Source: an uncultured Tessaracoccus sp. (GTDB lineage: Bacteria > Actinomycetota > Actinomycetes > Propionibacteriales > Propionibacteriaceae). From it: a stretch of 29,445 bases of DNA. The DNA lies in NCBI RefSeq assembly GCF_947255005.1, contig NZ_CAMYFI010000029.1:1-29445 (forward strand), given 5' to 3'. The translations under genes were made by a program, and so were the position numbers. A model generated the notes under the pieces. The model was not told the origin of the DNA, made no database searches, and was given only the letters and a program-made list of their open reading frames with translations. Positions 1-6,713 of the stretch are shown piece by piece. Position 1 is the first letter of the stretch, and each line of letters starts with the position of its first letter.

Positions 1-11
1 GAGCGGATCAA

Positions 12-60
12 GTGTCACCTGCCTCCCGACGGCGCCTCGTCGCGGCTAGGCAAGTGACAC
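12..60. repeat. Inverted repeat upstream of rph
   Basis: Arms GTGTCACCTGCC (12-23) and GGCAAGTGACAC (49-60) pair with one mismatch around a 25-nt GC-rich loop. Weaker pairing extends outward (CGGA near 4-7 with TCCG near 66-69). It could be the transcription terminator of a gene left of the window or a mobile hairpin element like those at 4269 and 27245. No T-tract is visible. Confidence 0.55.
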
Positions 61-61
61 A

Positions 62-73
62 TGTTCCGGAACA
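62..73. promoter_or_regulatory. Perfect 12-bp palindrome TGTTCCGGAACA
   Basis: TGTTCCGGAACA is a perfect dyad about 115 bp upstream of rph and directly right of the inverted repeat at 12-60. A dimeric regulator could bind it, but I do not recognise the site. It is not the actinobacterial LexA box, which has the opposite polarity (GAAC...GTTC). It may simply be part of the larger hairpin. Confidence 0.25.
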
Positions 74-174
74 GAGCCGCACAGGTTACGTATGCCTGGG
101 CGGTTACCCCTGCCCGGTGGGCAGCACCTGCCGGGGCGACGAGGACGGGCGTGGAGCGGACGGGGGCGAAGCAC

Positions 175-180
175 TAGGGT
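175..180 (+). promoter_or_regulatory. Candidate -10 box of rph operon
   Basis: TAGGGT ends 6 nt before the rph ATG at 187, so transcription would start at or next to the start codon (leaderless mRNA). No good -35 hexamer is seen; TGGAGC at 152-157 is a weak match. AGGGTGG at 176-182 could instead act as a ribosome binding site. Confidence 0.35.
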
Positions 181-186
181 GGCACC

Positions 187-909
187 ATGAGCTTTTCGCG
201 CTTTGATGGACGCCGCCCCGACGAGCTGCGGCAGGTGAAGATCACCAGGCACTGGCTGGACCACGCGGAAGGGTCGGTGCTGGTCGAGTTCGGCAAGACC
301 CGCGTGCTCGTCGCCGCGAGCGCCACCGTCGGCGTGCCGCGCTGGCGCAAAGACTCCGGGCTGGGCTGGGTCACCGCCGAGTACGAGATGCTGCCGCGCG
401 CGACGCACACGCGCTCCGACCGTGAATCGCGACGCGGCAAAGTGGGCGGACGCACCCACGAAATCTCGCGGCTCATCGGCCGCTCGCTGCGCGCGATTAT
501 CGACATGAAACAACTCGGTGAGAACACCATCGTGCTCGACTGCGACGTGCTGCAGGCCGACGGCGGCACCCGCACCGCGTCCATCACCGGCGCGTACGTG
601 GCGCTCGCGGACGCCGTCGAAACTCTTCGCTCACAAGGGGCAATCGACGGCGACCCGTTCACCGATTCCGTCGCGGCGATCTCCGTGGGGTTCCTGGGCG
701 ACGAAGCACTCCTCGACCTCGCCTACGAAGAGGACTCCCAAGCCGACACCGACCTCAACGTCGTGATGACCGGCTCTGGCAAGTTCATCGAGGTGCAGGG
801 CACCGCGGAGGGCGAGCCCTTCTCCCGTGAACAGTTGGGGCGACTGCTCGATCTCGGCGCGCTCGGCTGCGAGCAGCTGACCCGATTGCAGCGCGAGGCA
901 CTCGCATGA
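187..909 (+). CDS. rph: Ribonuclease PH
   Basis: This 240-aa protein has the usual length and sequence of RNase PH, a hexameric phosphate-dependent 3'-5' exoribonuclease that trims tRNA 3' ends. Typical blocks are FDGRRPDELR near the N terminus, RRGKVGGRTHEISRLIGRSL around residues 81-100 and DCDVLQADGGTRTASITGAY around 120. The ATG at 187 is the natural start, since the protein begins right at the conserved N-terminal block. The stop codon overlaps the rdgB start (ATGA at 906-909), so the two are translationally coupled. The rph-rdgB pairing is common in bacteria, and here it leads a four-gene operon that continues into thyA and dfrA. Confidence 0.95.
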   Translation: MSFSRFDGRRPDELRQVKITRHWLDHAEGSVLVEFGKTRVLVAASATVGVPRWRKDSGLGWVTAEYEMLPRATHTRSDRESRRGKVGGRTHEISRLIGRSLRAIIDMKQLGENTIVLDCDVLQADGGTRTASITGAYVALADAVETLRSQGAIDGDPFTDSVAAISVGFLGDEALLDLAYEEDSQADTDLNVVMTGSGKFIEVQGTAEGEPFSREQLGRLLDLGALGCEQLTRLQREALA

Positions 910-1514
910 ACCGCCCGACGCGGGTGGTGCTCGCCACCAACAACCCGAAGAAGCTCGTCGAACTGCGACGGGTGGTTGAGCAGGCGGGCATCGACCTCGA
1001 GGTGCTCAGCCTCGCCGACGTGGAACCCTATCCGGAGCCTGAGGAAACCGAGCGCACCTTCGAGGGCAACGCGCTCATCAAAGCGCGCGCCGCGGCGGAA
1101 CGCTCTGGTCTCGCCGCCGTCGCCGACGACTCCGGCCTCGAAGTCGACGAGCTGAACGGCATGCCGGGCGTGCGGTCGTCGCGCTGGGCCGGGCCGATGT
1201 GCGACGACGACGAGAACAACGAACTCCTACTCGCGCAGCTCCACGGGGTGCCGGCGGAGCGTCGCACGGCCAGATTTTGCTGCGCGCTGGCGCTGGTGTC
1301 GCCCGACGGCCAGCAGCGTATCTGGCATGGCACCATGGAGGGGCGCATCGGTGAGGCACCCGTCGGTGACAACGGCTTTGGGTACGATCCGCTGTTCATT
1401 CCCGACGGCGAGGAGCGCTCGTCGGGGGAGATGAGCCCGGAAGAAAAAGACGCGATCAGTCACCGCGGCGAGGCGGTGCGCGCGTTCGTCTCGTGGCTGG
1501 GGGAGCGGGCGTGA
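906..1514 (+). CDS. rdgB: dITP/XTP pyrophosphatase
   Basis: A 202-aa member of the Ham1/RdgB family, which hydrolyses non-canonical purine nucleoside triphosphates (dITP, XTP, ITP) to monophosphates and so keeps deaminated bases out of DNA and RNA. Visible motifs are TNNPKKLVELR at the N terminus, FEGNALIKARAAA, ADDSGLEVDELNGMPG (the metal/substrate core), GFGYDPLFIP and SHRGEAVRAF near the C terminus. Length matches the family. It overlaps rph by ATGA and thyA by GTGA (1511-1514). The operon therefore groups nucleotide-pool sanitation with dTMP synthesis. Confidence 0.95.
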   Translation: MNRPTRVVLATNNPKKLVELRRVVEQAGIDLEVLSLADVEPYPEPEETERTFEGNALIKARAAAERSGLAAVADDSGLEVDELNGMPGVRSSRWAGPMCDDDENNELLLAQLHGVPAERRTARFCCALALVSPDGQQRIWHGTMEGRIGEAPVGDNGFGYDPLFIPDGEERSSGEMSPEEKDAISHRGEAVRAFVSWLGERA

Positions 1515-2305
1515 AACAGTACTTCGATTTGCTGGAGCACATCATGACAGACGGTGTGGTCAAGGCCGACCGCACCGGAACCGGCACGCGCAGCATCTTC
1601 GGGCACCAGATGCGCTTCGACCTCACCCAAGGCTTTCCCCTTGTCACGACGAAGAAGGTGCACACACGGTCGGTGTTCGGCGAGCTGCTGTGGTTTCTGC
1701 GCGGCGACACCAACGTCGCCTGGCTGCACGCCAACCGCATCTCGATTTGGGATGAGTGGGCCGACGAGCACGGCGACCTGGGGCCGATTTATGGCCGCCA
1801 GTGGCGAAGCTGGCCGACGCCAACGGGCGAGCACATCGACCAAATCGCGCGCGTTATCGACGGGTTGCGCACCAACCCAGATTCGCGGCGCCACATCGTC
1901 TCGGCGTGGAACGTGGCGGATGTCGACGATATGGCGCTGCCGCCGTGCCACACCATGTTTCAGTTTTATGTGGCCGACGGGCGGCTGAGCTGCCAGCTGT
2001 ATCAGCGGTCCGCCGACGTGTTTCTCGGTGTGCCGTTCAACATTGCGAGTTACGCGCTGCTAACACACATGGTGGCACAGGTCACGGGGCTGCAGGTGGG
2101 CGATCTTGTGCACACGCTCGGTGACGCGCACATTTACTCGAACCATGTGGAGCAGGTGGCGCTGCAACGCACGCGCGAGCCGCGGCCGCTGCCGACGCTG
2201 CGCCTTAACCCCGACGTACGCGAGATCGACGCGTTCGAGCTCACCGACATCGAGCTGAGCGGCTACGATCCCCACCCGGCGATCAAGGCCCCCGTGGCGG
2301 TGTGA
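1511..2305 (+). CDS. thyA: Thymidylate synthase
   Basis: This enzyme methylates dUMP to dTMP using 5,10-methylenetetrahydrofolate, producing dihydrofolate. I chose the GTG at 1511 because it overlaps the rdgB stop (GTGA), has GGGGGAG at 1499-1505 as a ribosome binding site, and gives 264 aa beginning MKQYFDLLEH, the same length as E. coli ThyA. The GTG at 1493 would add six residues with no support. The catalytic cysteine is Cys146 in LPPCHTMFQFYV, and the dUMP-binding stretch QRSADVFLGVPFNIASYALL follows. The product dihydrofolate is recycled by the next gene, dfrA. Confidence 0.96.
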   Translation: MKQYFDLLEHIMTDGVVKADRTGTGTRSIFGHQMRFDLTQGFPLVTTKKVHTRSVFGELLWFLRGDTNVAWLHANRISIWDEWADEHGDLGPIYGRQWRSWPTPTGEHIDQIARVIDGLRTNPDSRRHIVSAWNVADVDDMALPPCHTMFQFYVADGRLSCQLYQRSADVFLGVPFNIASYALLTHMVAQVTGLQVGDLVHTLGDAHIYSNHVEQVALQRTREPRPLPTLRLNPDVREIDAFELTDIELSGYDPHPAIKAPVAV

Positions 2306-2315
2306 GGAGTTGACG

Positions 2316-2804
2316 ATGCGAATTGTGGCAATCGCGGCGGTGGCAGAGAACGGCGTCATTGGATCCGGCGACGACATGGTGTGGCACCTGCCGGACGACT
2401 TCCGTCGTTTCAAGCGGGTGACCACCGGCAACACCCTGGTGATGGGGCGGAAGACCCACGAACAGATCGGCCGCGCGTTACCGGGGCGGCGGACCATCGT
2501 CGTGACTCGCAACCAGGAGTGGCGCGACGACGAGGTCGAGGTCGCGCACAGCATCGAGGAAGCGCTGACCCTGGCTGAGCAGACCCCCGACAAGGTGTGT
2601 TACATCGCGGGTGGGTCGCAGATCTACGAGGCGGCCTGGCCGTATCTCACGGAGCTCGACATCACCCAGGTGCACCTCGCACCCGCGGGGGAGGCCCTGT
2701 TTCCGCACATCTCCCCGCGCGAGTGGACGGAGATCTCTCGCGAAGTGGGCGACGAGTTTGACTTCGTCCAGTACCGCCCGACGCCGTCTCCGGTCATCGA
2801 GTAG
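2316..2804 (+). CDS. dfrA: Dihydrofolate reductase
   Basis: This is a 162-aa NADPH-dependent reductase (folA/dfrA type) that regenerates tetrahydrofolate from the dihydrofolate made by ThyA. The ATG at 2316 is chosen because GAGGAG (2304-2309) lies 6 nt upstream; an in-frame TTG at 2310 overlaps that site and is unlikely. Motifs are IAAVAENGVIG, WHLPDDFRRFKR with the catalytic acid at about Asp28, LVMGRKTHEQIGRALPGRR, and the NADPH-binding IAGGSQIYEAA. It starts 10 nt after thyA and is the last gene of the operon. The final codons (VIE and stop) lie inside a copy of the interspersed repeat that follows, so the C terminus may have been remodelled by it. Confidence 0.95.
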   Translation: MRIVAIAAVAENGVIGSGDDMVWHLPDDFRRFKRVTTGNTLVMGRKTHEQIGRALPGRRTIVVTRNQEWRDDEVEVAHSIEEALTLAEQTPDKVCYIAGGSQIYEAAWPYLTELDITQVHLAPAGEALFPHISPREWTEISREVGDEFDFVQYRPTPSPVIE

Positions 2805-2897
2805 GCGACGACGCCCGCTCCCTCTCGGCCGTCGAGTAGGCGACGCGCCCTCCCTCCCCCCGATCATCGAGTAGCGCCGAAGGCGCGTATCGAGATG
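2794..2897. repeat. Interspersed palindromic repeat cluster A
   Basis: Three related units occur: TCATCGAGTAGGCGACG (2794-2810), GTCGAGTAGGCGACG (2831-2845) and a fuller unit at 2862-2897. The last reads TCATCGAGTAG, then the small hairpin GCGCCGAAGGCGC, then GTATCGAGATG. It has the same design as the units in clusters B and C. The first copy contains the dfrA stop codon. The cluster separates dfrA from dinB and may end or stabilise the operon transcript. Confidence 0.7.
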
Positions 2898-2917
2898 CTC
2901 CGTCCATCCGTCGCAAC

Positions 2918-2923
2918 TAGGAT
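2918..2923 (+). promoter_or_regulatory. Candidate -10 box of dinB
   Basis: TAGGAT ends 8 nt before the dinB ATG (2932), which implies a very short leader or none. No clear -35 and no recognisable SOS (LexA) box is seen in the 30-35 nt upstream. Confidence 0.35.
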
Positions 2924-2931
2924 TCATCAGG

Positions 2932-4272
2932 ATGACCACCCGCATCCTGCACCTCGACCTCGACGCGTTCTTCGCGTCGGTGGAGCAACGCGATAAACCG
3001 AGCCTGCGCGGCAAACCCGTCGTCGTGGGCGGCACCGGCTTGCGCGGCGTAGTGGCGACGGCAAGCTACGAAGCGCGTGTGTTCGGGATCCGCTCGGCGA
3101 TGTCCGGCGCCGAGGCACGCCGACGCGCGCACGGCCGAGTCGCCTTCCTCGGGGGACGCTGGCAGGCCTACAAAGAATCGTCACGGGTAGTCATGGGGCT
3201 ATTGCGCGAGATTTCGCCCCTGGTCGAACCGCTCAGCCAGGATGAAGCGTACGTGGATCTGGCGCCGTCGGGATGGAGCGACGACGAGCTTCCTGACAAG
3301 GTGGCGTGGCTCCGGGCTGAGCTGACGCGGCGCACCTGCGGGTTGACCGCGTCGGTGGGGGTCGGGTCGTCGAAGCTCGTGGCGAAGCTTGCATCCGAGG
3401 ACGCGAAGCCGGACGGCGCCCTCATTCTCGCGCCCGACCAGGAGCTGGCGTTTCTGGGGCCGCTGCCGGTGAGGGCGATTCCGGGGGTTGGGCCAGCGAC
3501 GGAGCAGCGCCTGCTCGCCATCGGACTGTACACGGTGGACGACCTCCGAGCCGTCAGCCCAGCAGAACTCATCAGGGAGCTCGGCCAGGCTTCGGGTACC
3601 TCGCTCGCGCGGCTCGCCCGCGGCGAAGATAACCGCCCGGTGGTGGCGAACTCCGAAGCCAAGTCGATTTCAACCGAGGACACCTTTCAACAAGACCTCA
3701 CCGATAGCGCCCACCTCCAGGCCATCCTCCGCCGCGACGCCTCCGCCGTCGCTAAGAGGCTCCGCGGCAAAGCGCTGTTCGCTCGCACCGTCACCATCAA
3801 GGTGCGGTTTGCGGACTTCGAGACCATCACCCGCGCCGCCTCGCTTGGCGGAGCGACGGACGACGCTGACGCTATCACGGCAGCCGGGCTGGGGCTGCTC
3901 GGCGAGATTGATCCGCGACGGGGCGTGCGGTTGTTGGGCATTGGGGTGAGCAACTTCGCAGGTGCCGCCCAAGATCGCCTGTTCGGCGACGATCAGGTCA
4001 AAGAATATGAGCCCAGCCCCTCCGCGTTCGATACTGAGGAGCTGGCTGGGGTGCGCGGGCACGGGTGGTACACGGGTGTCGACGTCGAACATGATGTGCA
4101 TGGCCGTGGCTGGGTGTGGGGGAGTGGAAGAGGTCTGGTGACCGTGCGGTTTGAGCGACGGGGAGGCGTGCCAGGGCCGGTTCGGACGCTGCCGCTCGAC
4201 GACCCGGCGCTGCGTCTCGCGGAACCTGAGCCCCTTCCGAGCGCCGAGGCGAGTGGCACTCGCGTTAGCTAA
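2932..4272 (+). CDS. dinB: DNA polymerase IV (Y-family)
   Basis: This 446-aa Y-family translesion polymerase inserts nucleotides opposite damaged or misaligned template bases. The palm carries the metal-binding acids in HLDLDAFFASVEQ (residues about 7-19) and LSQDEAYVDL (about 102-111). The IPGVGPATEQRL helix-hairpin-helix of the thumb is near residue 184, and the little-finger domain begins around KSISTEDTF. The chain is longer than the 351 aa of E. coli DinB. The extra C-terminal part, from about residue 360, includes GHGWYTGVDVEHDVHGRGWV and is typical of actinobacterial DinB proteins; no clear beta-clamp motif stands out there. The TAA stop (4270-4272) lies inside the left arm of the inverted repeat at 4269-4347. 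Confidence 0.93.
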   Translation: MTTRILHLDLDAFFASVEQRDKPSLRGKPVVVGGTGLRGVVATASYEARVFGIRSAMSGAEARRRAHGRVAFLGGRWQAYKESSRVVMGLLREISPLVEPLSQDEAYVDLAPSGWSDDELPDKVAWLRAELTRRTCGLTASVGVGSSKLVAKLASEDAKPDGALILAPDQELAFLGPLPVRAIPGVGPATEQRLLAIGLYTVDDLRAVSPAELIRELGQASGTSLARLARGEDNRPVVANSEAKSISTEDTFQQDLTDSAHLQAILRRDASAVAKRLRGKALFARTVTIKVRFADFETITRAASLGGATDDADAITAAGLGLLGEIDPRRGVRLLGIGVSNFAGAAQDRLFGDDQVKEYEPSPSAFDTEELAGVRGHGWYTGVDVEHDVHGRGWVWGSGRGLVTVRFERRGGVPGPVRTLPLDDPALRLAEPEPLPSAEASGTRVS

Positions 4273-4347
4273 CCCAATATCCACACGCGTTGCCGAGAAC
4301 GAGCCAGAAACGGGCCATGTGACAAACGCGTGTGGATATTGGGTTAG
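4269..4347. repeat. 79-bp inverted-repeat element, copy 1
   Basis: Perfect 23-nt arms at 4269-4291 (begins CTAACCCAATATCCACACGC) and 4325-4347 flank a 33-nt loop. The left arm contains the dinB stop codon. A transcript would fold into a very stable stem, so it could act as a terminator for dinB, but there is no T-tract after it. A second copy with nearly the same arms and a different loop lies at 27245-27325, which makes this a dispersed element and not a one-off terminator. Confidence 0.85.
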
Positions 4348-4405
4348 GTCTGGAGGTAGCCCCGAAGATCGGCCGGTTCTCACAACGGGCGCCGTGGCGG
4401 ATGCG

Positions 4406-4411
4406 TAGAAT
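4406..4411 (+). promoter_or_regulatory. Candidate -10 box of RNA ligase gene
   Basis: TAGAAT lies 7 nt before the ATG at 4419. There is no Shine-Dalgarno sequence in front of that ATG, so a leaderless transcript is likely. No convincing -35 box is visible. Confidence 0.45.
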
Positions 4412-4418
4412 CGCTGCG

Positions 4419-4973
4419 ATGGTGAATCGAATGTTTGTGGCGGTGTTGCCGCCGGATTCTGTGGTCGAGGAACTAGACGCGTTGCTGCTGCCGCGGCGTA
4501 GTCACGACCCAAGATTGCGCTGGACCAAACCCGAAGGCTGGCACCTCACTTTGGCGTTCATGGCTGACGTCCCGGACGTCGAGCGTCTTGAGGAAACGCT
4601 CGACGAGGCGACGGTCACGGCAACTCCGTTTCGGATCCGCGTCGCATCGGGGCTCACCTTCCCGCACCCAGTACAGGCGCGGCTTCTAGCGCTCGGAGTA
4701 ACCGAGGGGGCGAGCGAGCTGGCCGCGCTGTCGACGAAGTGTCGAGGCGCTGCGAACCGTGCGGGAGCCGCGCCGGACGGAGCGCGATTCGTTGGGCACC
4801 TCACCCTCGCCCGCGCCAACCGCGGTATCCAGGCGACGAAGTGGCTCGGCGGGCTGGACTCCTTCCCAGGGTGGGATGTGCCCGTGGAGGAAGTGGCGCT
4901 GGTGCAGTCGCATCAGGTGGGGCGCAGCTACGAGGTGGTTGAGCGATTCGAGCTTCGCGCGACGAAGCCCTAG
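4419..4973 (+). CDS. thpR: 2'-5' RNA ligase family (RNA 2',3'-cyclic phosphodiesterase)
   Basis: This protein of about 184 aa belongs to the 2H phosphoesterase superfamily. The two signature HxTx motifs are HLTL in GWHLTLAFMADV (about residues 43-46) and HLTL in FVGHLTLARANR (about 127-130). Members open 2',3'-cyclic phosphates on RNA; the reverse ligation has been seen in vitro, and the physiological substrate is usually unknown. The open frame extends to 4332, but the extra residues are inside or just right of the inverted repeat and look non-coding. I take ATG 4419 (MVNRMFVAVLPP), with ATG 4431 as the alternative. The gene ends 13 nt before tRNA-Leu and may be co-transcribed with it. Confidence 0.85.
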   Translation: MVNRMFVAVLPPDSVVEELDALLLPRRSHDPRLRWTKPEGWHLTLAFMADVPDVERLEETLDEATVTATPFRIRVASGLTFPHPVQARLLALGVTEGASELAALSTKCRGAANRAGAAPDGARFVGHLTLARANRGIQATKWLGGLDSFPGWDVPVEEVALVQSHQVGRSYEVVERFELRATKP

Positions 4974-4986
4974 AATTACCCGGTAT

Positions 4987-5068
4987 GCGCGAGTGGTGGA
5001 ATTGGTAGACACGCAGGATTTAGGTTCCTGTGCCTTCGGGCGTGAGGGTTCAAGTCCCTTCTCGCGTA
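4987..5068 (+). tRNA. tRNA-Leu (anticodon UAG)
   Basis: An 82-nt cloverleaf with the long variable arm of class II tRNAs. The acceptor stem GCGCGAG (4987-4993) pairs with CTCGCGT (5061-5067), with one G-U pair, and A5068 is the discriminator. The anticodon arm is CAGGA-TTTAGGT-TCCTG, giving anticodon TAG, which reads CUN leucine codons. The T arm is GAGGG-TTCAAGT-CCCTT. The CCA end is not encoded. Confidence 0.95.
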
Positions 5069-5086
5069 CTGTCGTGGGTGGTGGAA

Positions 5087-5118
5087 CACGAAACCGCTAG
5101 TTATAGGTGCGTTTCGTG
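5087..5118. terminator. Possible hairpin terminator after tRNA-Leu
   Basis: CACGAAAC (5087-5094) and GTTTCGTG (5111-5118) are perfect 8-nt arms around a 16-nt loop, 19 nt after the tRNA. No T-run follows, so it may be a processing or stabilising hairpin instead of an intrinsic terminator. Confidence 0.4.
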
Positions 5119-5473
5119 CCAGGAGATTCACTCCAATGCAACTCGACTGGGTAGTCCTGTGAGCCTCCAAGGGCGCGGAAGGCGAGGATGCGGTAGAGAT
5201 CTCTCAAGGATCCTGTGAGCATCCGCGATGGCGTCCGGCGCGATGCAAAGGAAGACGGGATCCGTCAATTCAACGGGCTACATACTGCGTTGGAAGAATG
5301 CCTATAGTCTCCAAAGATATCCTAGCGGGATGCGAAACCTCTTGTGCAGGTGGCGGATATCCTCGCTCAAAACAGTCGAAATCGACGTTGGTTGACCCCT
5401 AGTCTGTCGGGTAGGATCGCATTGATAAGCTTTACTACGTTAGACGCGAATGGCGTCAGTAATGAAGGGGAAT
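5119..5473. other. Gene-poor, less GC-rich intergenic stretch
   Basis: About 355 bp without a supportable gene, visibly richer in A+T than its surroundings. Two direct repeats are seen: TCCTGTGAGC near 5155 and again near 5211, and GATATCCTAGC (5316-5326) with GATATCCTCGC (5356-5366). TTGACC at 5392-5397 followed by TAGGAT at 5412-5417 could be a promoter of the lipoprotein gene, but the 14-bp spacing is short. Its position next to a tRNA fits an old integration site, yet no integrase remnant or att duplication is visible. Confidence 0.4.
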
Positions 5474-5487
5474 GGGAGGAAGCCACT

Positions 5488-6192
5488 GTGTTGAATATGC
5501 TTCACAGTTTCAGTGAGCGCACCGCTGAGAAGAAGAACAAGGCTCTCTGGCGTAAAGGACTCGCCGTGGTGGGGGCACTGACTCTTCTGGTTGGGCTCGC
5601 GGGATGCGTTGGAGAGCAAGAATCGGATGAATCGCAGCCGGATACCGCTCCTGAACCAGTTGCCACAGTGACCGAGGTAGTGACGGCCACTCCCGAGCCA
5701 GTTGCCACGGCTGCAGCTACGGAGGCAGCGACGGCCACTGCCGAACCGGAGCCTGCAACCATCGACGATGCTGATACTCCAACCCCTAGCCCCGAACCGG
5801 CGAATAGTGAGCCTCGGCAATCCGAGAAGGCCGCGGGGGCGCAGCTCACGGCACAGCCTGAGTCGAACTCGAATACAACGCAGATTGCCCCGGTGGCTAA
5901 GGTACCGAGAAAGGGCGCAGAAACGGCCGCGAAGAAGGCAGCATCTGAGAAGAAAACTGCCACAGCAAAAGCCCCTACGAAGAAGGCGGCTACGAAAAAG
6001 GCCCCTGCTAAGAAGTCTCCTGCTAAGAAGTCTTCCCAGCAAGCCGAACCCCGGAAAAAGCCTGCGGGCTCCGTCTATTACAAGAATTGCAGTGCCGCAA
6101 AGGCAGCTGGGGCCGCTCCCGTGTATCGAGGGGACCCCGGGTACGGGAAGCACCTAGACCGCGACGGTGACGGGGTCGGCTGCGAGCGATAA
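5488..6192 (+). CDS. Excalibur-domain lipoprotein
   Basis: This is a 234-aa exported lipoprotein. GTG 5488 is chosen because GGGAGGA (5474-5480) sits 7 nt upstream; the open frame reaches 5344 but that part is non-coding in character. Residues 19-40 form a signal peptide with the lipobox LAGC (Cys40). A low-complexity acidic/Pro-Thr region with imperfect PEPVAT repeats follows. Then comes a Lys/Ala-rich stretch (KKAATKKAPAKKSPAKK) like histone H1 tails. The last 40 residues are an excalibur domain (YYKNCSAAKAAGAAP ... DRDGDGVGCE), a small Cys-paired fold that resembles an EF-hand loop and is thought to bind calcium. It is probably anchored in the membrane, spanning the wall with its linker. 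The precise role is unknown. Confidence 0.85.
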   Translation: MLNMLHSFSERTAEKKNKALWRKGLAVVGALTLLVGLAGCVGEQESDESQPDTAPEPVATVTEVVTATPEPVATAAATEAATATAEPEPATIDDADTPTPSPEPANSEPRQSEKAAGAQLTAQPESNSNTTQIAPVAKVPRKGAETAAKKAASEKKTATAKAPTKKAATKKAPAKKSPAKKSSQQAEPRKKPAGSVYYKNCSAAKAAGAAPVYRGDPGYGKHLDRDGDGVGCER

Positions 6193-6287
6193 CGCTGGCG
6201 GGCGACACGCCTTATTCTAGGGTGGCCACGACCTGTGAAGTTCAAGCTTTGGGCCGTTGCATTCTCAGTACGCGGCATCGTTTCGGT

Positions 6288-6541
6288 GTTTCGATACGGC
6301 GGCTAGCCGCCCACTCGACGATCAGGAAGGGGCGGCCCTCTGCCCAGTCGGTGGTTGAGTAGCGAGCGGAGCTCGGGCATCTAAAGCCTCGTCATATCTC
6401 GACATGGCGACTGCGTCGCCTACTCGATGGTCGGGTGGGGTGAAGTGCGCGTCGTCCCCGGTAGTTGAGCAGCGCTGAAGGCGCGTATCGAAACTCCGGG
6501 GATGATTTCGACACGCCGCTTGCAGCGGCGGCTCAATCATC
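6288..6541. repeat. Interspersed palindromic repeat cluster B
   Basis: Five units in both orientations are seen: GTTTCGATAC...CTCGACGATC (6288-6323), GTGGTTGAGTAGCGAGCG (from 6351), TCTCGACATGGCGAC...CTACTCGATGGTC (6396-6432), GTAGTTGAGCAGCGC...GTATCGAAAC (6460-6494) and GATGATTTCGACACG...GCTCAATCATC (6501-6541). Each full unit has conserved ends and a variable GC-rich hairpin in the centre. The cluster fills most of the region between the lipoprotein and the carboxylase gene. No gene is supported there. Confidence 0.75.
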
Positions 6542-6702
6542 TGCTGGCGTGCCACCCGGCGATCCGGCTGCTTTGTAGCTCCATCACAAGGTTTCTGGCT
6601 GATATTGAGATTTGGCCGTGTTTCTTCGTCGGAAGTATGCAAGAAACGCGGGTGTTGCTTCCGTTTGGTCTTCTGAGGTGCGACATTCTTCGTCAGCCCC
6701 GG

Positions 6703-6708
6703 AAGGAG
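6703..6708 (+). promoter_or_regulatory. Ribosome binding site fixing a TTG start
   Basis: AAGGAG lies 5 nt before TTG 6714. It decides the start of the large carboxylase gene, because the upstream in-frame extension from 6612 lacks a site of this quality and does not resemble biotin carboxylase. Confidence 0.7.
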
Positions 6709-6713
6709 ACGCC

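Noticed and set aside
2794..2897. Repeat units resembling a CRISPR array
   Set aside because: Units are few, irregularly spaced, in both orientations in other clusters, with internal hairpins and no cas genes; they are interspersed palindromic repeats.
5030..5218. Small open frame overlapping tRNA-Leu
   Set aside because: It begins inside the tRNA and has no ribosome binding site or recognisable composition.
5069..5343. Possible integrated element at tRNA-Leu
   Set aside because: The tRNA is a plausible att site and the adjoining DNA is less GC-rich, but I saw no repeat of the tRNA 3' end and no integrase fragment.
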